This document shows positions 9,471-18,819 of a DNA stretch of 37,479 bases, in pieces. Under the pieces are notes generated by a model. It was given only the letters and a program-made list of their open reading frames with translations, was not told where the DNA came from and ran no database searches. This DNA is from an uncultured Fidelibacterota bacterium (lineage in GTDB: Bacteria > Fidelibacterota > Marinisomatia > Marinisomatales > Marinisomataceae): NCBI GenBank assembly GCA_902575395.1, contig CACGRA010000006.1, positions 1-37,479 on the forward strand. The letters are read 5' to 3'. The stretch's first letter is position 1. Every line of letters begins with the position of its first letter. A program made the position numbers and the translations under genes.

Positions 9471-12113
9471 ATGAAAAATTTTATTTTATTATTATTAATT
9501 ACGAGCTTTACATATGCTCAATCAACGCTTTCAGGTTCAGTTGTTGATAAAGAAACAAATCTTCCATTAGCTGATGCTAATGTTGTTCTTTATGGCGGGG
9601 ATGAATTTGATAATATTGGTGGCACAAGCACTGATGCAAATGGTCAATTTTCATTTGAAAATATTCAGATGAAAGGAGATTTAAAAATTTTAGTAAAAGT
9701 TATTGGTTATGCTGATGATACTAAAATGGTAACATTAGGTAATCAATCTAATCTTTCACTAAAGTTTGAATTAATCGAAACATCTGTAGCTCTTGAAGGG
9801 GTTGAAGTGTATTCTTCTCTTCGAAAGGTAAATGAAGGTGATTTAACCAATTCAGCAATCATATTTAATGATGAGTTGAAAACCAGACAAGGACAACACT
9901 TCAGTGATTTAATACAGAAGGTTCCAAATCTGAATTATGCAGGTGGTACTTCTAGACCTAGATATTTTCAAATTAGAGGAGAAGGTTCTACAAGCAGATA
10001 TGCTGACCAAGGGCCTCCAAGTACTTATGTTGGATTAGTCTTAGATGGTATGGACTTATCTGAACTTGGCATGATTACACCTCTTTTTGATATGCAACAA
10101 GTAGAAGTATTGATGGGTGTTCAAACTAGTTTATTTGGTGCAGCAGCATCTTCTGGTTTGATTAATTTTAAAACCAATGATCCAACAGATAAAGAAGAAG
10201 GGTATGTTATGACTCAGCTTGGTTCATACAATAGCTTTACAAATGGAATTGTTTATAACACTCCATTGTCAAACGGTTGGAATTTAAGATTGGTAGGGCA
10301 CTCACATCTTTCAGATGGATATAAAGATAATGTCACTTTAAAAGGCAATAGGTCAGCAAGCAAAGATGAAAAATCATTTAGAGCTAAACTATTGAAAACT
10401 GGTGATAAAATTACTCAGAAGTATACAATGATTCATTCTGATTTTGACAATGGGTATGATAACTGGGCACCAGATAATAATACTGATCATATCACATACT
10501 CAGACAATCCAGGAAAGGATAGTCAAAAATCACAAATATTTATAGCTGATTATACATACGATGTTGGCGGGGGAATTCTTGATTTCAATGTTGGTATGTC
10601 GAAAAATGAAACATTACACAGCTACGACTCAGACTGGGGCAATTATGATTTTTGGCTCGGGTATGAAGATCATGACGACCATGGAGATGATGATCACGGA
10701 GATGACGACCATGGAGACGATGATCACGGAGATGACGACCATGGAGACGATGATCACGGAGATGACGACCACGATGACGACCATGGAGACGACCATGATG
10801 ATGATCATCACGATGAACACATCGAATTTGATGCTAACACATATGATTTCTTTGATTCATTTAACAGAGATATTGATACAAGAACTGTAGATTTCAGATT
10901 GAGATCAAATCCTCTTGATGATAATAAGATAGAATATGTAATTGGATTATATCAATCTAACTATGAAGAAAAAACTAAAGCTGCAGGATATCTCTTTGGA
11001 GGTTCTGCTACAGCTTTATCTTCTGGATATGATATTCTCACAAAAGCTGCATATGGTGAGGTTGCATATAATTTCAGAAATGATTCATCACTTTCTTTGG
11101 CTTTTAGAACAGAAGCTAGAGATATAACATATGATGATTTTGATAATCCAAATGCAAGCTTTGATATCATGGGTGATTTTCAAAATTCATATAAAATCGC
11201 TTATGAATTACATCCAGCTCCAAACCTTCATTGGTTTGCTTACTATGCTGAAGGATATCATCCTGCAGGCATAAATCAAAATCCATATTTAGATGATGAT
11301 GAAAAAACATATGATGCAGAAATATATTATGATGTTACCACTGGATTAAGATGGTATACTGATAATATAAAATTATCAACTTCTCTATTTTATTTAGAGC
11401 ATGATGGTCATATTTATGAAACAAGTGAGCAATTAGATCCAATGAATCCTAATGCGTTTGCCTTCTTTAAAACAAATGCTGAATCAGGCTATGAATATGG
11501 TTCTGAATCAACTGGTGAATTTAGAATAAGTGATAAATTCACCATTAGTGCTACTTTAGGATTATTGAGTTCTGAAATTGAATTAGGAGATCACGGAGAT
11601 CACGATGATCACGGAGATCACGATGACCATGGCGATGATCACGGAGACCATGATGACGACGATCATGATGATGACCATGGCGATGAGGACCATGATGATG
11701 ACCATGATGATCACGGAGATCACGATGACCACGATGACCACGATGACCATGGAGACCATGAAGGTCACGCTCATGGTAAAAAAGCTCATTCTCCAAACTG
11801 GAATTACAGTTTATCATTTAACTATAATTTCACTAAAAACAATTCTTTAATGATTGAGCTTTCAGGAAAAGATGGATTTGTATTTGATTCTGCTCATGAT
11901 GAATATGAATCAGATCCATACCATCTATTGAATGCATATTATTCTCATTCATTCAATAAAGTTAATTTAGGATTCTATGCAAAAAATATCCTTGATGAAT
12001 CTTATGCAGACAGAGGATTTATTTTTGCTTTAGAACCTCCATTTGAAGAAAAACTATATAAGTCTTTTGCACCTCCAAGAGAGCTTGGCGTGTCATTAAC
12101 TTATAGTTTCTAA
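9471..12113 (+). CDS. TonB-dependent outer-membrane receptor with CarboxypepD_reg-like N-terminus and two His/Asp-rich inserts
   Basis: Signal peptide ...TYAQ; GSVVDKETNLPLADANVVL; plug motifs; C-terminal beta strand ending ...LTYSF; RBS aaggag. Confidence 0.92.
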   Translation: MKNFILLLLITSFTYAQSTLSGSVVDKETNLPLADANVVLYGGDEFDNIGGTSTDANGQFSFENIQMKGDLKILVKVIGYADDTKMVTLGNQSNLSLKFELIETSVALEGVEVYSSLRKVNEGDLTNSAIIFNDELKTRQGQHFSDLIQKVPNLNYAGGTSRPRYFQIRGEGSTSRYADQGPPSTYVGLVLDGMDLSELGMITPLFDMQQVEVLMGVQTSLFGAAASSGLINFKTNDPTDKEEGYVMTQLGSYNSFTNGIVYNTPLSNGWNLRLVGHSHLSDGYKDNVTLKGNRSASKDEKSFRAKLLKTGDKITQKYTMIHSDFDNGYDNWAPDNNTDHITYSDNPGKDSQKSQIFIADYTYDVGGGILDFNVGMSKNETLHSYDSDWGNYDFWLGYEDHDDHGDDDHGDDDHGDDDHGDDDHGDDDHGDDDHDDDHGDDHDDDHHDEHIEFDANTYDFFDSFNRDIDTRTVDFRLRSNPLDDNKIEYVIGLYQSNYEEKTKAAGYLFGGSATALSSGYDILTKAAYGEVAYNFRNDSSLSLAFRTEARDITYDDFDNPNASFDIMGDFQNSYKIAYELHPAPNLHWFAYYAEGYHPAGINQNPYLDDDEKTYDAEIYYDVTTGLRWYTDNIKLSTSLFYLEHDGHIYETSEQLDPMNPNAFAFFKTNAESGYEYGSESTGEFRISDKFTISATLGLLSSEIELGDHGDHDDHGDHDDHGDDHGDHDDDDHDDDHGDEDHDDDHDDHGDHDDHDDHDDHGDHEGHAHGKKAHSPNWNYSLSFNYNFTKNNSLMIELSGKDGFVFDSAHDEYESDPYHLLNAYYSHSFNKVNLGFYAKNILDESYADRGFIFALEPPFEEKLYKSFAPPRELGVSLTYSF
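10674..10763 (+). repeat. Three near-identical 30-bp tandem units (GACGACCATGGAGAYGATGATCACGGAGAT) encoding DDHGDDDHGD
   Basis: Read directly: 10674-10703, 10704-10733, 10734-10763; degenerate extension to about 10820. Confidence 0.9.
11589..11776 (+). repeat. Second degenerate His/Asp/Gly-coding repeat tract in the same gene
   Basis: GDHGDHDDHGDHDDHGDDHGDHDDDDHDDDHGDEDHDDDHDDHGDHDDHDDHDDHGDHEGHAH. Confidence 0.9.
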
Positions 12114-12124
12114 GCTTCTATTTT

Positions 12125-12157
12125 CATAACTTAGCGGGGTTATCCCGCTAAGTTATG
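12125..12157 (+). promoter_or_regulatory. Perfect 14-bp inverted repeat, 5-nt loop, containing the polA ATG (terminator-like or translational hairpin)
   Basis: CATAACTTAGCGGG-GTTAT-CCCGCTAAGTTATG; the last ATG (12155-12157) is the annotated polA start. Confidence 0.85.
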
Positions 12158-14875
12158 AGTCTTTCAAAAAACAATAAAAAACGACTATTTATCATTGATG
12201 GGTATGCAACTTTATATCGAGCACATTACGCTTTAATAAAGAATCCATTAACAACTACAGCTGGTCTTGAAACAAGCGCTGTATTTGGTTTTGCAAATCA
12301 GGTGTTTCAATTGCTGGAAGAAGAAAAACCAGATTATATTGTTGCTGCCTTTGATTCAAAAGGAAAGAATTTTCGACATGAACTTTATGAGCAATATAAA
12401 GCCAATCGATCTGTCATGCCTGATGAAATTCAATTACAACTTCCATATCTATGGGAACTATTAGATGGAATGAACATTCCAGTATTACGGAAGGAAGGGG
12501 TGGAAGCAGACGATATTATTGGAACAGTTGCTAAAATGTGTGAAAAAGATGATTTGCAATGCAATATTGTAAGTGGAGATAAAGATTTTATGCAGCTCAT
12601 TAATGATAAAACCTTATTATATGCACCTCAAGCCAGAAGAAAAGAAAAAGAAATCTTTGATAAAGATAAGGTTATTGAAAAATGGGGCGTTGGGCCAGAA
12701 CATATTATTGATTTACTTGGGTTGATGGGTGATAGTTCCGATAATGTACCAGGTGTTCAAGGAGTTGGTCCTGTTACTGCAAAGAAATTGATACTTGAAT
12801 TTGGCTCTATTGAAAACATCTATGATAATATTGATCAGATCCCAAATGAAAAGCTTAAAGAAAAGTTATTGGCAGATAGAGACAATGCTTTATTAAGTAA
12901 AAAGCTTGTAACAATTTTATTAGATGTACCAGTTGATGCCTCTATTGCTGATTTTGAGCGCAAAGAAGTAGATAAAACAAAGTTAGAATCCATATTTAAA
13001 GAATTAGAGTTTACTGGACTGCTTAAAAAGATTGGTGGGGATGCTGATGCACCAATCAAAACCACAGAACGCAAAAAAGAATACGATTTAATCACAACCT
13101 TGAAACGTCTTGAAGAATTTGCAGGATCTATTAAAGAAGGAGAGTGGCTATCAGTAGATTTAGAGACTACATCAGTCAATCCAATGATAGCAGAGATTGT
13201 AGGATTTAGTTTTTCAGTAAAAAAAGATACAGGTGCTTATGTGCCTATTCATTATAAAGATAAAGTGGAGAACCTTTTTGGAGATAATGATCTTCAAGTA
13301 GCAATTGATATTCTTAAACCTGTATTAGAAAATGAAAAAATTCCAAAAACAGGGCAAAATATTAAGTATGATGCACTTATAATGAAGCGATTTGGCGTTG
13401 ATTTGAAAGGTATTGAGTTTGATACTATGATTGCTGCACATTTAATCAGTCCAAATGCGCGTTCTTACAAATTAGATAACCTTTCGTTATCTTATTTGAA
13501 CTATAAAATGGTTCCAATTCAAGATTTAATTGGATCAGGAAGAAATCAAATCACGATGGATCAAGTGGATCTTGCTGATATTACATTTTATGCCGCTGAA
13601 GATGCTGATGTTGTCATTGAATTAACAGAAATTTTCTTGGAAGAGCTTAAAAAACAAAACTTATACACTTATTTTAAAGAGATAGAAATTGATTTACTTC
13701 CTGCATTGATTGATATGCAATTTCATGGCATCTTTGTAGATCGTAATTATTTATTATCACGATCAAAAGAGATTGGAATAAAGCTTGATGCATTAGAAAA
13801 ACAGATCATTGATCTTGCTGGACAAGAATTCAACATTAATTCTACCCAACAACTTGCTGAAATTCTTTTTGATAAGCTCAATCTTCCAATGGTAAAGAAA
13901 CGCTCTACTGCAGAAGCTGTTTTAAAGAAATTAAAAGAGTATCATGAGCTCCCAATTTTAATTTTACAATACAGAAAACTATTTAAACTAAAGAATACAT
14001 ATCTAGATCCACTTCCAGATAATATTAATGAGATTACTAATCGTGTGCATTCTTCATTTAATCAAACCATGACAGCAACTGGACGACTTTCTACAAGCAG
14101 TCCAAACTTTCAAAACATTCCTATTCGTACAGAAGATGGAAAAGAAGTACGTAAAGCAATTAGAGCACAGTCCGATGAGTACCAAATCTTGTCCGCAGAC
14201 TATTCCCAAGTAGAATTGCGTGTCATGGCGCACTTAAGTAAGGATGAAGCATTAATACAAGCATTAAAAGATGGAGAAGATATCCATACCTTTACTGCCA
14301 AAAACATTTTTAATATCAAAGAAGGCCAAGAAGTGCTCCCAGACATGAGACGCATTGCAAAGATTGTTAATTTTGGCATTATGTATGGAGCAGGATCGTT
14401 TAGATTAAGTCAAGAACTAGGTATTCCAGCAGCGGAAGCAAAGAAAATTATTGAAGCCTACTTTGAAAAGTATAAAGGCATTAAACAATATATGGTAGAT
14501 ACTAAGTTATTAGTTAGAAAAGAGAAATCTGTCAGCACATTGCTTGGAAGAACTCGAGCTGTGTGGGATTCAGATAGTCAAAATCAAGTCAGAAGGGATG
14601 CGGCGGAACGTATGGCTATTAATATGCCAATTCAAGGGACTGCAGCAGAGATGATTAAGATTGCAATGATTAAAATTGATAACGATTTGAAAGAAAACAA
14701 CTTAAAATCAAAACTTATTTTACAAATTCATGATGAATTACTTTTAGAAGTACATAATGATGAAATTGATTATGTTAAAGACATGGTAATCAAGCATATG
14801 AAAAACGCAATAGAACTAGATGTTCCAGTTGAAGTTGATTGTGATCTTGGTCCATCATGGTATGAGGCACATTAA
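12155..14875 (+). CDS. polA: DNA polymerase I
   Basis: 5'-3' exonuclease (LFIIDGYATLYRAHYAL, EADDIIGT), 3'-5' exonuclease (SVDLETTSVNPM), polymerase (SADYSQVELRVMAHLS, QIHDELLLEV). Confidence 0.97.
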   Translation: MSLSKNNKKRLFIIDGYATLYRAHYALIKNPLTTTAGLETSAVFGFANQVFQLLEEEKPDYIVAAFDSKGKNFRHELYEQYKANRSVMPDEIQLQLPYLWELLDGMNIPVLRKEGVEADDIIGTVAKMCEKDDLQCNIVSGDKDFMQLINDKTLLYAPQARRKEKEIFDKDKVIEKWGVGPEHIIDLLGLMGDSSDNVPGVQGVGPVTAKKLILEFGSIENIYDNIDQIPNEKLKEKLLADRDNALLSKKLVTILLDVPVDASIADFERKEVDKTKLESIFKELEFTGLLKKIGGDADAPIKTTERKKEYDLITTLKRLEEFAGSIKEGEWLSVDLETTSVNPMIAEIVGFSFSVKKDTGAYVPIHYKDKVENLFGDNDLQVAIDILKPVLENEKIPKTGQNIKYDALIMKRFGVDLKGIEFDTMIAAHLISPNARSYKLDNLSLSYLNYKMVPIQDLIGSGRNQITMDQVDLADITFYAAEDADVVIELTEIFLEELKKQNLYTYFKEIEIDLLPALIDMQFHGIFVDRNYLLSRSKEIGIKLDALEKQIIDLAGQEFNINSTQQLAEILFDKLNLPMVKKRSTAEAVLKKLKEYHELPILILQYRKLFKLKNTYLDPLPDNINEITNRVHSSFNQTMTATGRLSTSSPNFQNIPIRTEDGKEVRKAIRAQSDEYQILSADYSQVELRVMAHLSKDEALIQALKDGEDIHTFTAKNIFNIKEGQEVLPDMRRIAKIVNFGIMYGAGSFRLSQELGIPAAEAKKIIEAYFEKYKGIKQYMVDTKLLVRKEKSVSTLLGRTRAVWDSDSQNQVRRDAAERMAINMPIQGTAAEMIKIAMIKIDNDLKENNLKSKLILQIHDELLLEVHNDEIDYVKDMVIKHMKNAIELDVPVEVDCDLGPSWYEAH

Positions 14876-15972
14876 TGAGCTATACTGGACCAAAAGTACA
14901 TATTGATTTAGCCCAATTAGCAAAAAACTACCAATTGGTTCGCAATGAAGTAGGCAATATTCCTGTAATGGCTACCGTAAAGGCAAATGGATATGGCCAC
15001 GGTGCTGTTGAAGTATCCAAAGTATTAGAAAAAGAAGGTGTAAACTATTTTGCTGTGTTTACACTTGAAGAAGGAATTGAATTGCGTGATGCAGGTATTA
15101 CAACGGACATTCTTGTTTATTCAAAATTAGATCCAAATAGACTTTCTGAAGCCGAAGCACATAATTTGACATTAAATGTATCCTCTTTTGATGATTTACA
15201 GGCCTTGAAGTCACATCAAGGTGATTCTATTAAGGTGCATTTAAAAATTGATACAGGCATGACACGTCTAGGCGTTCCATTGGAACAATCAGAAGCATTT
15301 TTGCAAGAAGCAAACCAAATTGATGGCATTGAAATCGAAGGATTATATTCTCATTTTGCAACAGCAGATGAAGGAGACCTGTCTTATGCCAATAATCAGC
15401 TAAATAAGTTCAATGATGTTTTAACAATTGCAGAAAAATTAGGAATCAACCCTACATTTATTCATTGTAGTAACAGCGGAGCCATTTTAAACCTTCCAGA
15501 ATCTCGATTTAACATGGTAAGGGTAGGTATGTTACTATATGGAGCGTTTCCATCCGATGAAGTCCCGCAAGATTTACCAATTAAACCGGTCATGACTTTT
15601 ACTGCACCCGTAGTAGAGATAAGAGATGTCAAAGCAGGAACCCCTATTAGCTATGGCGGAGTCTATACCACTGAAAAGGATACCAGAATTGCCGTAGTAC
15701 AAGCAGGATTTGCTGATGGAGTACCACGTCCGTGGTATGTAGATGGATTTGTAAAGTTCAAAGATCAGAATTTGAAGATTACAGGAAGAATTTGTATGGA
15801 TCAGCTCATGATTGATGTTGGATCAGCCGACATTCAATACGGAGATGAAGTCTTAATCTTTGGGTCCAATGAACATGGCACTATCGATGTCAATGAAATC
15901 GCAAATACCATTAATTCTACATCGTATGTCTTAGTTACTGCGATTGGAATTCGTCCAAAAAGAATTTATTAG
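14875..15972 (+). CDS. alr: Alanine racemase
   Basis: PLP motif ATVKANGYGHGAVEVSK; KIDTGMTRLGV; C-terminal GRICMDQLMIDVG. Confidence 0.96.
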   Translation: MSYTGPKVHIDLAQLAKNYQLVRNEVGNIPVMATVKANGYGHGAVEVSKVLEKEGVNYFAVFTLEEGIELRDAGITTDILVYSKLDPNRLSEAEAHNLTLNVSSFDDLQALKSHQGDSIKVHLKIDTGMTRLGVPLEQSEAFLQEANQIDGIEIEGLYSHFATADEGDLSYANNQLNKFNDVLTIAEKLGINPTFIHCSNSGAILNLPESRFNMVRVGMLLYGAFPSDEVPQDLPIKPVMTFTAPVVEIRDVKAGTPISYGGVYTTEKDTRIAVVQAGFADGVPRPWYVDGFVKFKDQNLKITGRICMDQLMIDVGSADIQYGDEVLIFGSNEHGTIDVNEIANTINSTSYVLVTAIGIRPKRIY

Positions 15973-16017
15973 AACAACGAATTAGAAATTGGTTGGTCTA
16001 TAGAGGGGGAAATTAAG

Positions 16018-16503
16018 TTAGTTTAGTGAAAATAAGTAAAGCAAAGTTAATGTAATTATGATGATAAGTATCCCGAAATTATTGTTTTGATTTTCCTGTT
16101 CTTTAAATGCAATCTTATGTGTATCTCTAAAAAGATTTTTTTCATATAATTCATAATCTTCTTCTGAACCATCAATGATTTCTGATCTCCATACATTACC
16201 ATAAAACCACCATTCATCCTTAAGCATTTTAAACGATGGATCAATTATTTCAAGGGACCACTGACCATCTTTAATGCCATTTCTCATATTTCCATGATAA
16301 ACATAAGTAATACCATCAAGAATTTTATATTCTTTACGTCCCAGCTCAGAGATCACATCATTTTTTAAAAGATAAACAGTTCTTACTGCAATTGAACCAT
16401 CCTCATTAAAATATTCCCAATCACCAAATTTTTCACCATCCCTTAGGAAACCTTTCTCTTTGATATTTCCATTATCCCAAAAAGTTTGATGTAATTTCTT
16501 CAT
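16018..16503 (-). CDS. YwqK/MORN-like repeat protein with C-terminal TM anchor
   Basis: Repeats of type WDNGNIKEKGFLRDGEKFGDWEYFNEDGSI and HGNMRNGIKDGQWSLE; hydrophobic C-terminus NFGILIIIITLTLLYLFSLN. Confidence 0.7.
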   Translation of the reverse strand: MKKLHQTFWDNGNIKEKGFLRDGEKFGDWEYFNEDGSIAVRTVYLLKNDVISELGRKEYKILDGITYVYHGNMRNGIKDGQWSLEIIDPSFKMLKDEWWFYGNVWRSEIIDGSEEDYELYEKNLFRDTHKIAFKEQENQNNNFGILIIIITLTLLYLFSLN

Positions 16504-16530
16504 AGTATAAATATAAGGAAAAATAAGATA

Positions 16531-16611
16531 AAAAAAAGAGGAGCAAACTAAACCTAACCAAGGGTAAGAGAAAGGAATTAAGAGGTAATTTTAAACTTTA
16601 ATTTGCTCCTC
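16531..16611 (-). promoter_or_regulatory. Minus-strand terminator-like/attenuator element or small RNA
   Basis: On the minus strand GAGGAGCAAA (16611-16602), 54-nt loop, TTTGCTCCTC (16547-16538), then TTTTTTT; lies about 35 nt upstream of the 16503 ATG. Confidence 0.5.
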
Positions 16612-16680
16612 ATTTATATATATGACCTTAGTAGAAAAAGGTTCCACTTTTTTCTTTTTTTACTTATTATACGTTCAGAT

Positions 16681-16754
<74 letters not shown>

Positions 16755-16789
16755 CTAACCCTTTAACAGGATCGAAAGGAAAACCAAGC

Positions 16790-18049
16790 ATGAAATTGTC
16801 AAAAATTACACTTACTTTTGTTTTAACAACCTTACTGATGAATTGTACAAATAATGATGAAGCTCTAATGGAGCAAGCAAATGAATTAGCCCAAAAATTT
16901 ATTATTACTGATGGACATATTGATACTCCATGGAGAATGCATAAAGGTGGATATGAAGATATCTCAGTAAGAACTCCAGGTGGAGATTTTGATTATGTTC
17001 GCGCAAAACAAGGTGGACTAGATGTTCCATTTATGTCAATTTATGTTCCTGCTTCTTATCAAGTAACTGGTGGAGCAAAGGATAAAGCGGATGAATTAAT
17101 AGGTATTGTTGAAAGAGTAACAACAGATCATCCAGACAAATTTGAAATAGCTCATTCTGTTTCTGATGCTGAAAGAATTGTTGCTGAAGGAAAGATTGCA
17201 TTGCCAATGGGAATGGAAAATGGCGCTCCTTTAGAAGGGGATTTATCCAACTTAAAATATTTCCGTAAAAGAGGTATTAGCTATATAACCTTAACTCATG
17301 CTGAAGATAACGATATCTGTGATTCATCTTACAATCTTGGCGAAAGAACACATAATGGATTAAGTGAATTTGGTGTTGAAGTTGTAAAGAAAATGAATCG
17401 TATTGGAATCATGGTGGATATCTCTCATGTTTCTGATGAAGCATTTTATCAAGTGATGGATGTTACAGAAGTTCCAGCTATTGCAACCCATTCATCTTGT
17501 AGACATTTTACTCCTGGTTGGGAACGTAACATGAGTGATGATATGATAAAACGTCTTGCTGAGAATGGTGGTGTTATTCAGATTAACTTTGCATCATACT
17601 TTGTTGATCAAGATTCAAAGGATAGTAAAGGTCCAGTTGATGCAGATGTTAGCAAATATGTTGCTGATAACAATATTGATCCTCAAGATTACGCTGCATA
17701 TGATGCTTACAAAAAAGAACAATATGATAAAAGATTTCTTTATGTTGATGCTGCTAGAGTAGTGGATCATATAGATCATGTTGTTGATCTTGTTGGCATT
17801 GATCATGTAGGATTTGGATCTGATTTTGATGGGGTTGGATATACTTTGCCAACTGATTTGAAAGGCCCTGAAGGATTCCCAATTATCATTTATCATCTTC
17901 TTAAAAGAGGTTATTCAGAAGAAGATATTGAAAAGATATGCTACAAAAATATTTGGAGAGTTTGGCAGGCAACAGAAGATTTTGCTAAAGATTTCTGCGA
18001 TTGTGGAAAGCCAAAAGGTGAATGTGGCGGCGGAATGTGTTCCAATTAA
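16790..18049 (+). CDS. Membrane dipeptidase (peptidase family M19), predicted lipoprotein, with Cys-rich C-terminal tail
   Basis: Lipobox LLMNC; DGHIDTPWRM, THSSCR, GFGSDFDGV. Start reset from 16622 to 16790 because upstream codons overlap the tRNA. Confidence 0.92.
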   Translation: MKLSKITLTFVLTTLLMNCTNNDEALMEQANELAQKFIITDGHIDTPWRMHKGGYEDISVRTPGGDFDYVRAKQGGLDVPFMSIYVPASYQVTGGAKDKADELIGIVERVTTDHPDKFEIAHSVSDAERIVAEGKIALPMGMENGAPLEGDLSNLKYFRKRGISYITLTHAEDNDICDSSYNLGERTHNGLSEFGVEVVKKMNRIGIMVDISHVSDEAFYQVMDVTEVPAIATHSSCRHFTPGWERNMSDDMIKRLAENGGVIQINFASYFVDQDSKDSKGPVDADVSKYVADNNIDPQDYAAYDAYKKEQYDKRFLYVDAARVVDHIDHVVDLVGIDHVGFGSDFDGVGYTLPTDLKGPEGFPIIIYHLLKRGYSEEDIEKICYKNIWRVWQATEDFAKDFCDCGKPKGECGGGMCSN

Positions 18050-18789
18050 ATTGAGATTTGTCTTAGACGCTCAAATACTATAGCACTTACTGCTGAAGAC
18101 ACATTTAAAGAATTCATTTCATTGGACATTGGGATTGTTGCTGTAAAGTCTGAATTTTCTAACACTTTTTTACTGATACCACTTCCTTCTCCACCAAAGA
18201 TGAGTACCGTTCTTCCTTTTAAATCAATCGAATACCAATTCTGAGCATTAATATTGTTTTCAAAACTTGTAATCCAGTAGTCATGTTCTTTGAAATGAAG
18301 AATTGTCTGACTAATGTTATTAATTTCATATATAGGAATCTTTGCAAAGCCTCCTTGACTTACTTGAGCAACTGCACTTGTCATTGATACACTACTTTTA
18401 TCTGTTATAATGACTCCATCAATTTTTCCGCCAGCACAAATACGTAATATTTGCCCTAAGTTATGTGGATCTTGTACGCGATCAAGGATAACATAGCATT
18501 CATTATCATGTTTAGGCATTGGTAGCACTTGTGCAATGGATACTTGTGCCTTAATTAGTATTCCTTGCGCTCTATTGGTATCCACTTTCTTTGAAAAACT
18601 ATCTTCATCTAAAAAAAGCACTTTATCTATCGGCAAATTAGAATAAAGAGATTCAATTTCTTTATTTTTTGATGCAGGAGATCCTTTTTCAAGGTAAATC
18701 TGATTAATCTCAACCAAGTCAGATTTAAGTGCATCAAGGCATCCATTGATACCATATACAGAAATTTTACGTTTTGTGAATTCGTCCAT
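18046..18789 (-). CDS. TrmH/SpoU-family 23S rRNA 2'-O-methyltransferase (RlmB-like)
   Basis: DRVQDPHNLGQILRICAGGKIDGVII...LIFGGEGSGISKKVLENSD...IPMSNEMNSLNVSSAVSAIVFE SPOUT knot motifs. Confidence 0.9.
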   Translation of the reverse strand: MDEFTKRKISVYGINGCLDALKSDLVEINQIYLEKGSPASKNKEIESLYSNLPIDKVLFLDEDSFSKKVDTNRAQGILIKAQVSIAQVLPMPKHDNECYVILDRVQDPHNLGQILRICAGGKIDGVIITDKSSVSMTSAVAQVSQGGFAKIPIYEINNISQTILHFKEHDYWITSFENNINAQNWYSIDLKGRTVLIFGGEGSGISKKVLENSDFTATIPMSNEMNSLNVSSAVSAIVFERLRQISI

Positions 18790-18819
18790 AAATATTTCTT
18801 AAATTTAGGAAGAAAATTC

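Noticed and set aside
10674-10763. 30-bp repeats as a possible CRISPR array
   Set aside because: Units are directly contiguous without spacers and in frame within a coding sequence.
10561-11850. Alternate-frame ORFs 10561..10890 (+), 10629..10820 (-), 11551..11817 (-), 11583..11789 (-), 11605..11850 (+)
   Set aside because: Shadow ORFs of the His/Asp repeat tracts; low-complexity MITEMTTMET or HGHRDLRDH products with no independent support.
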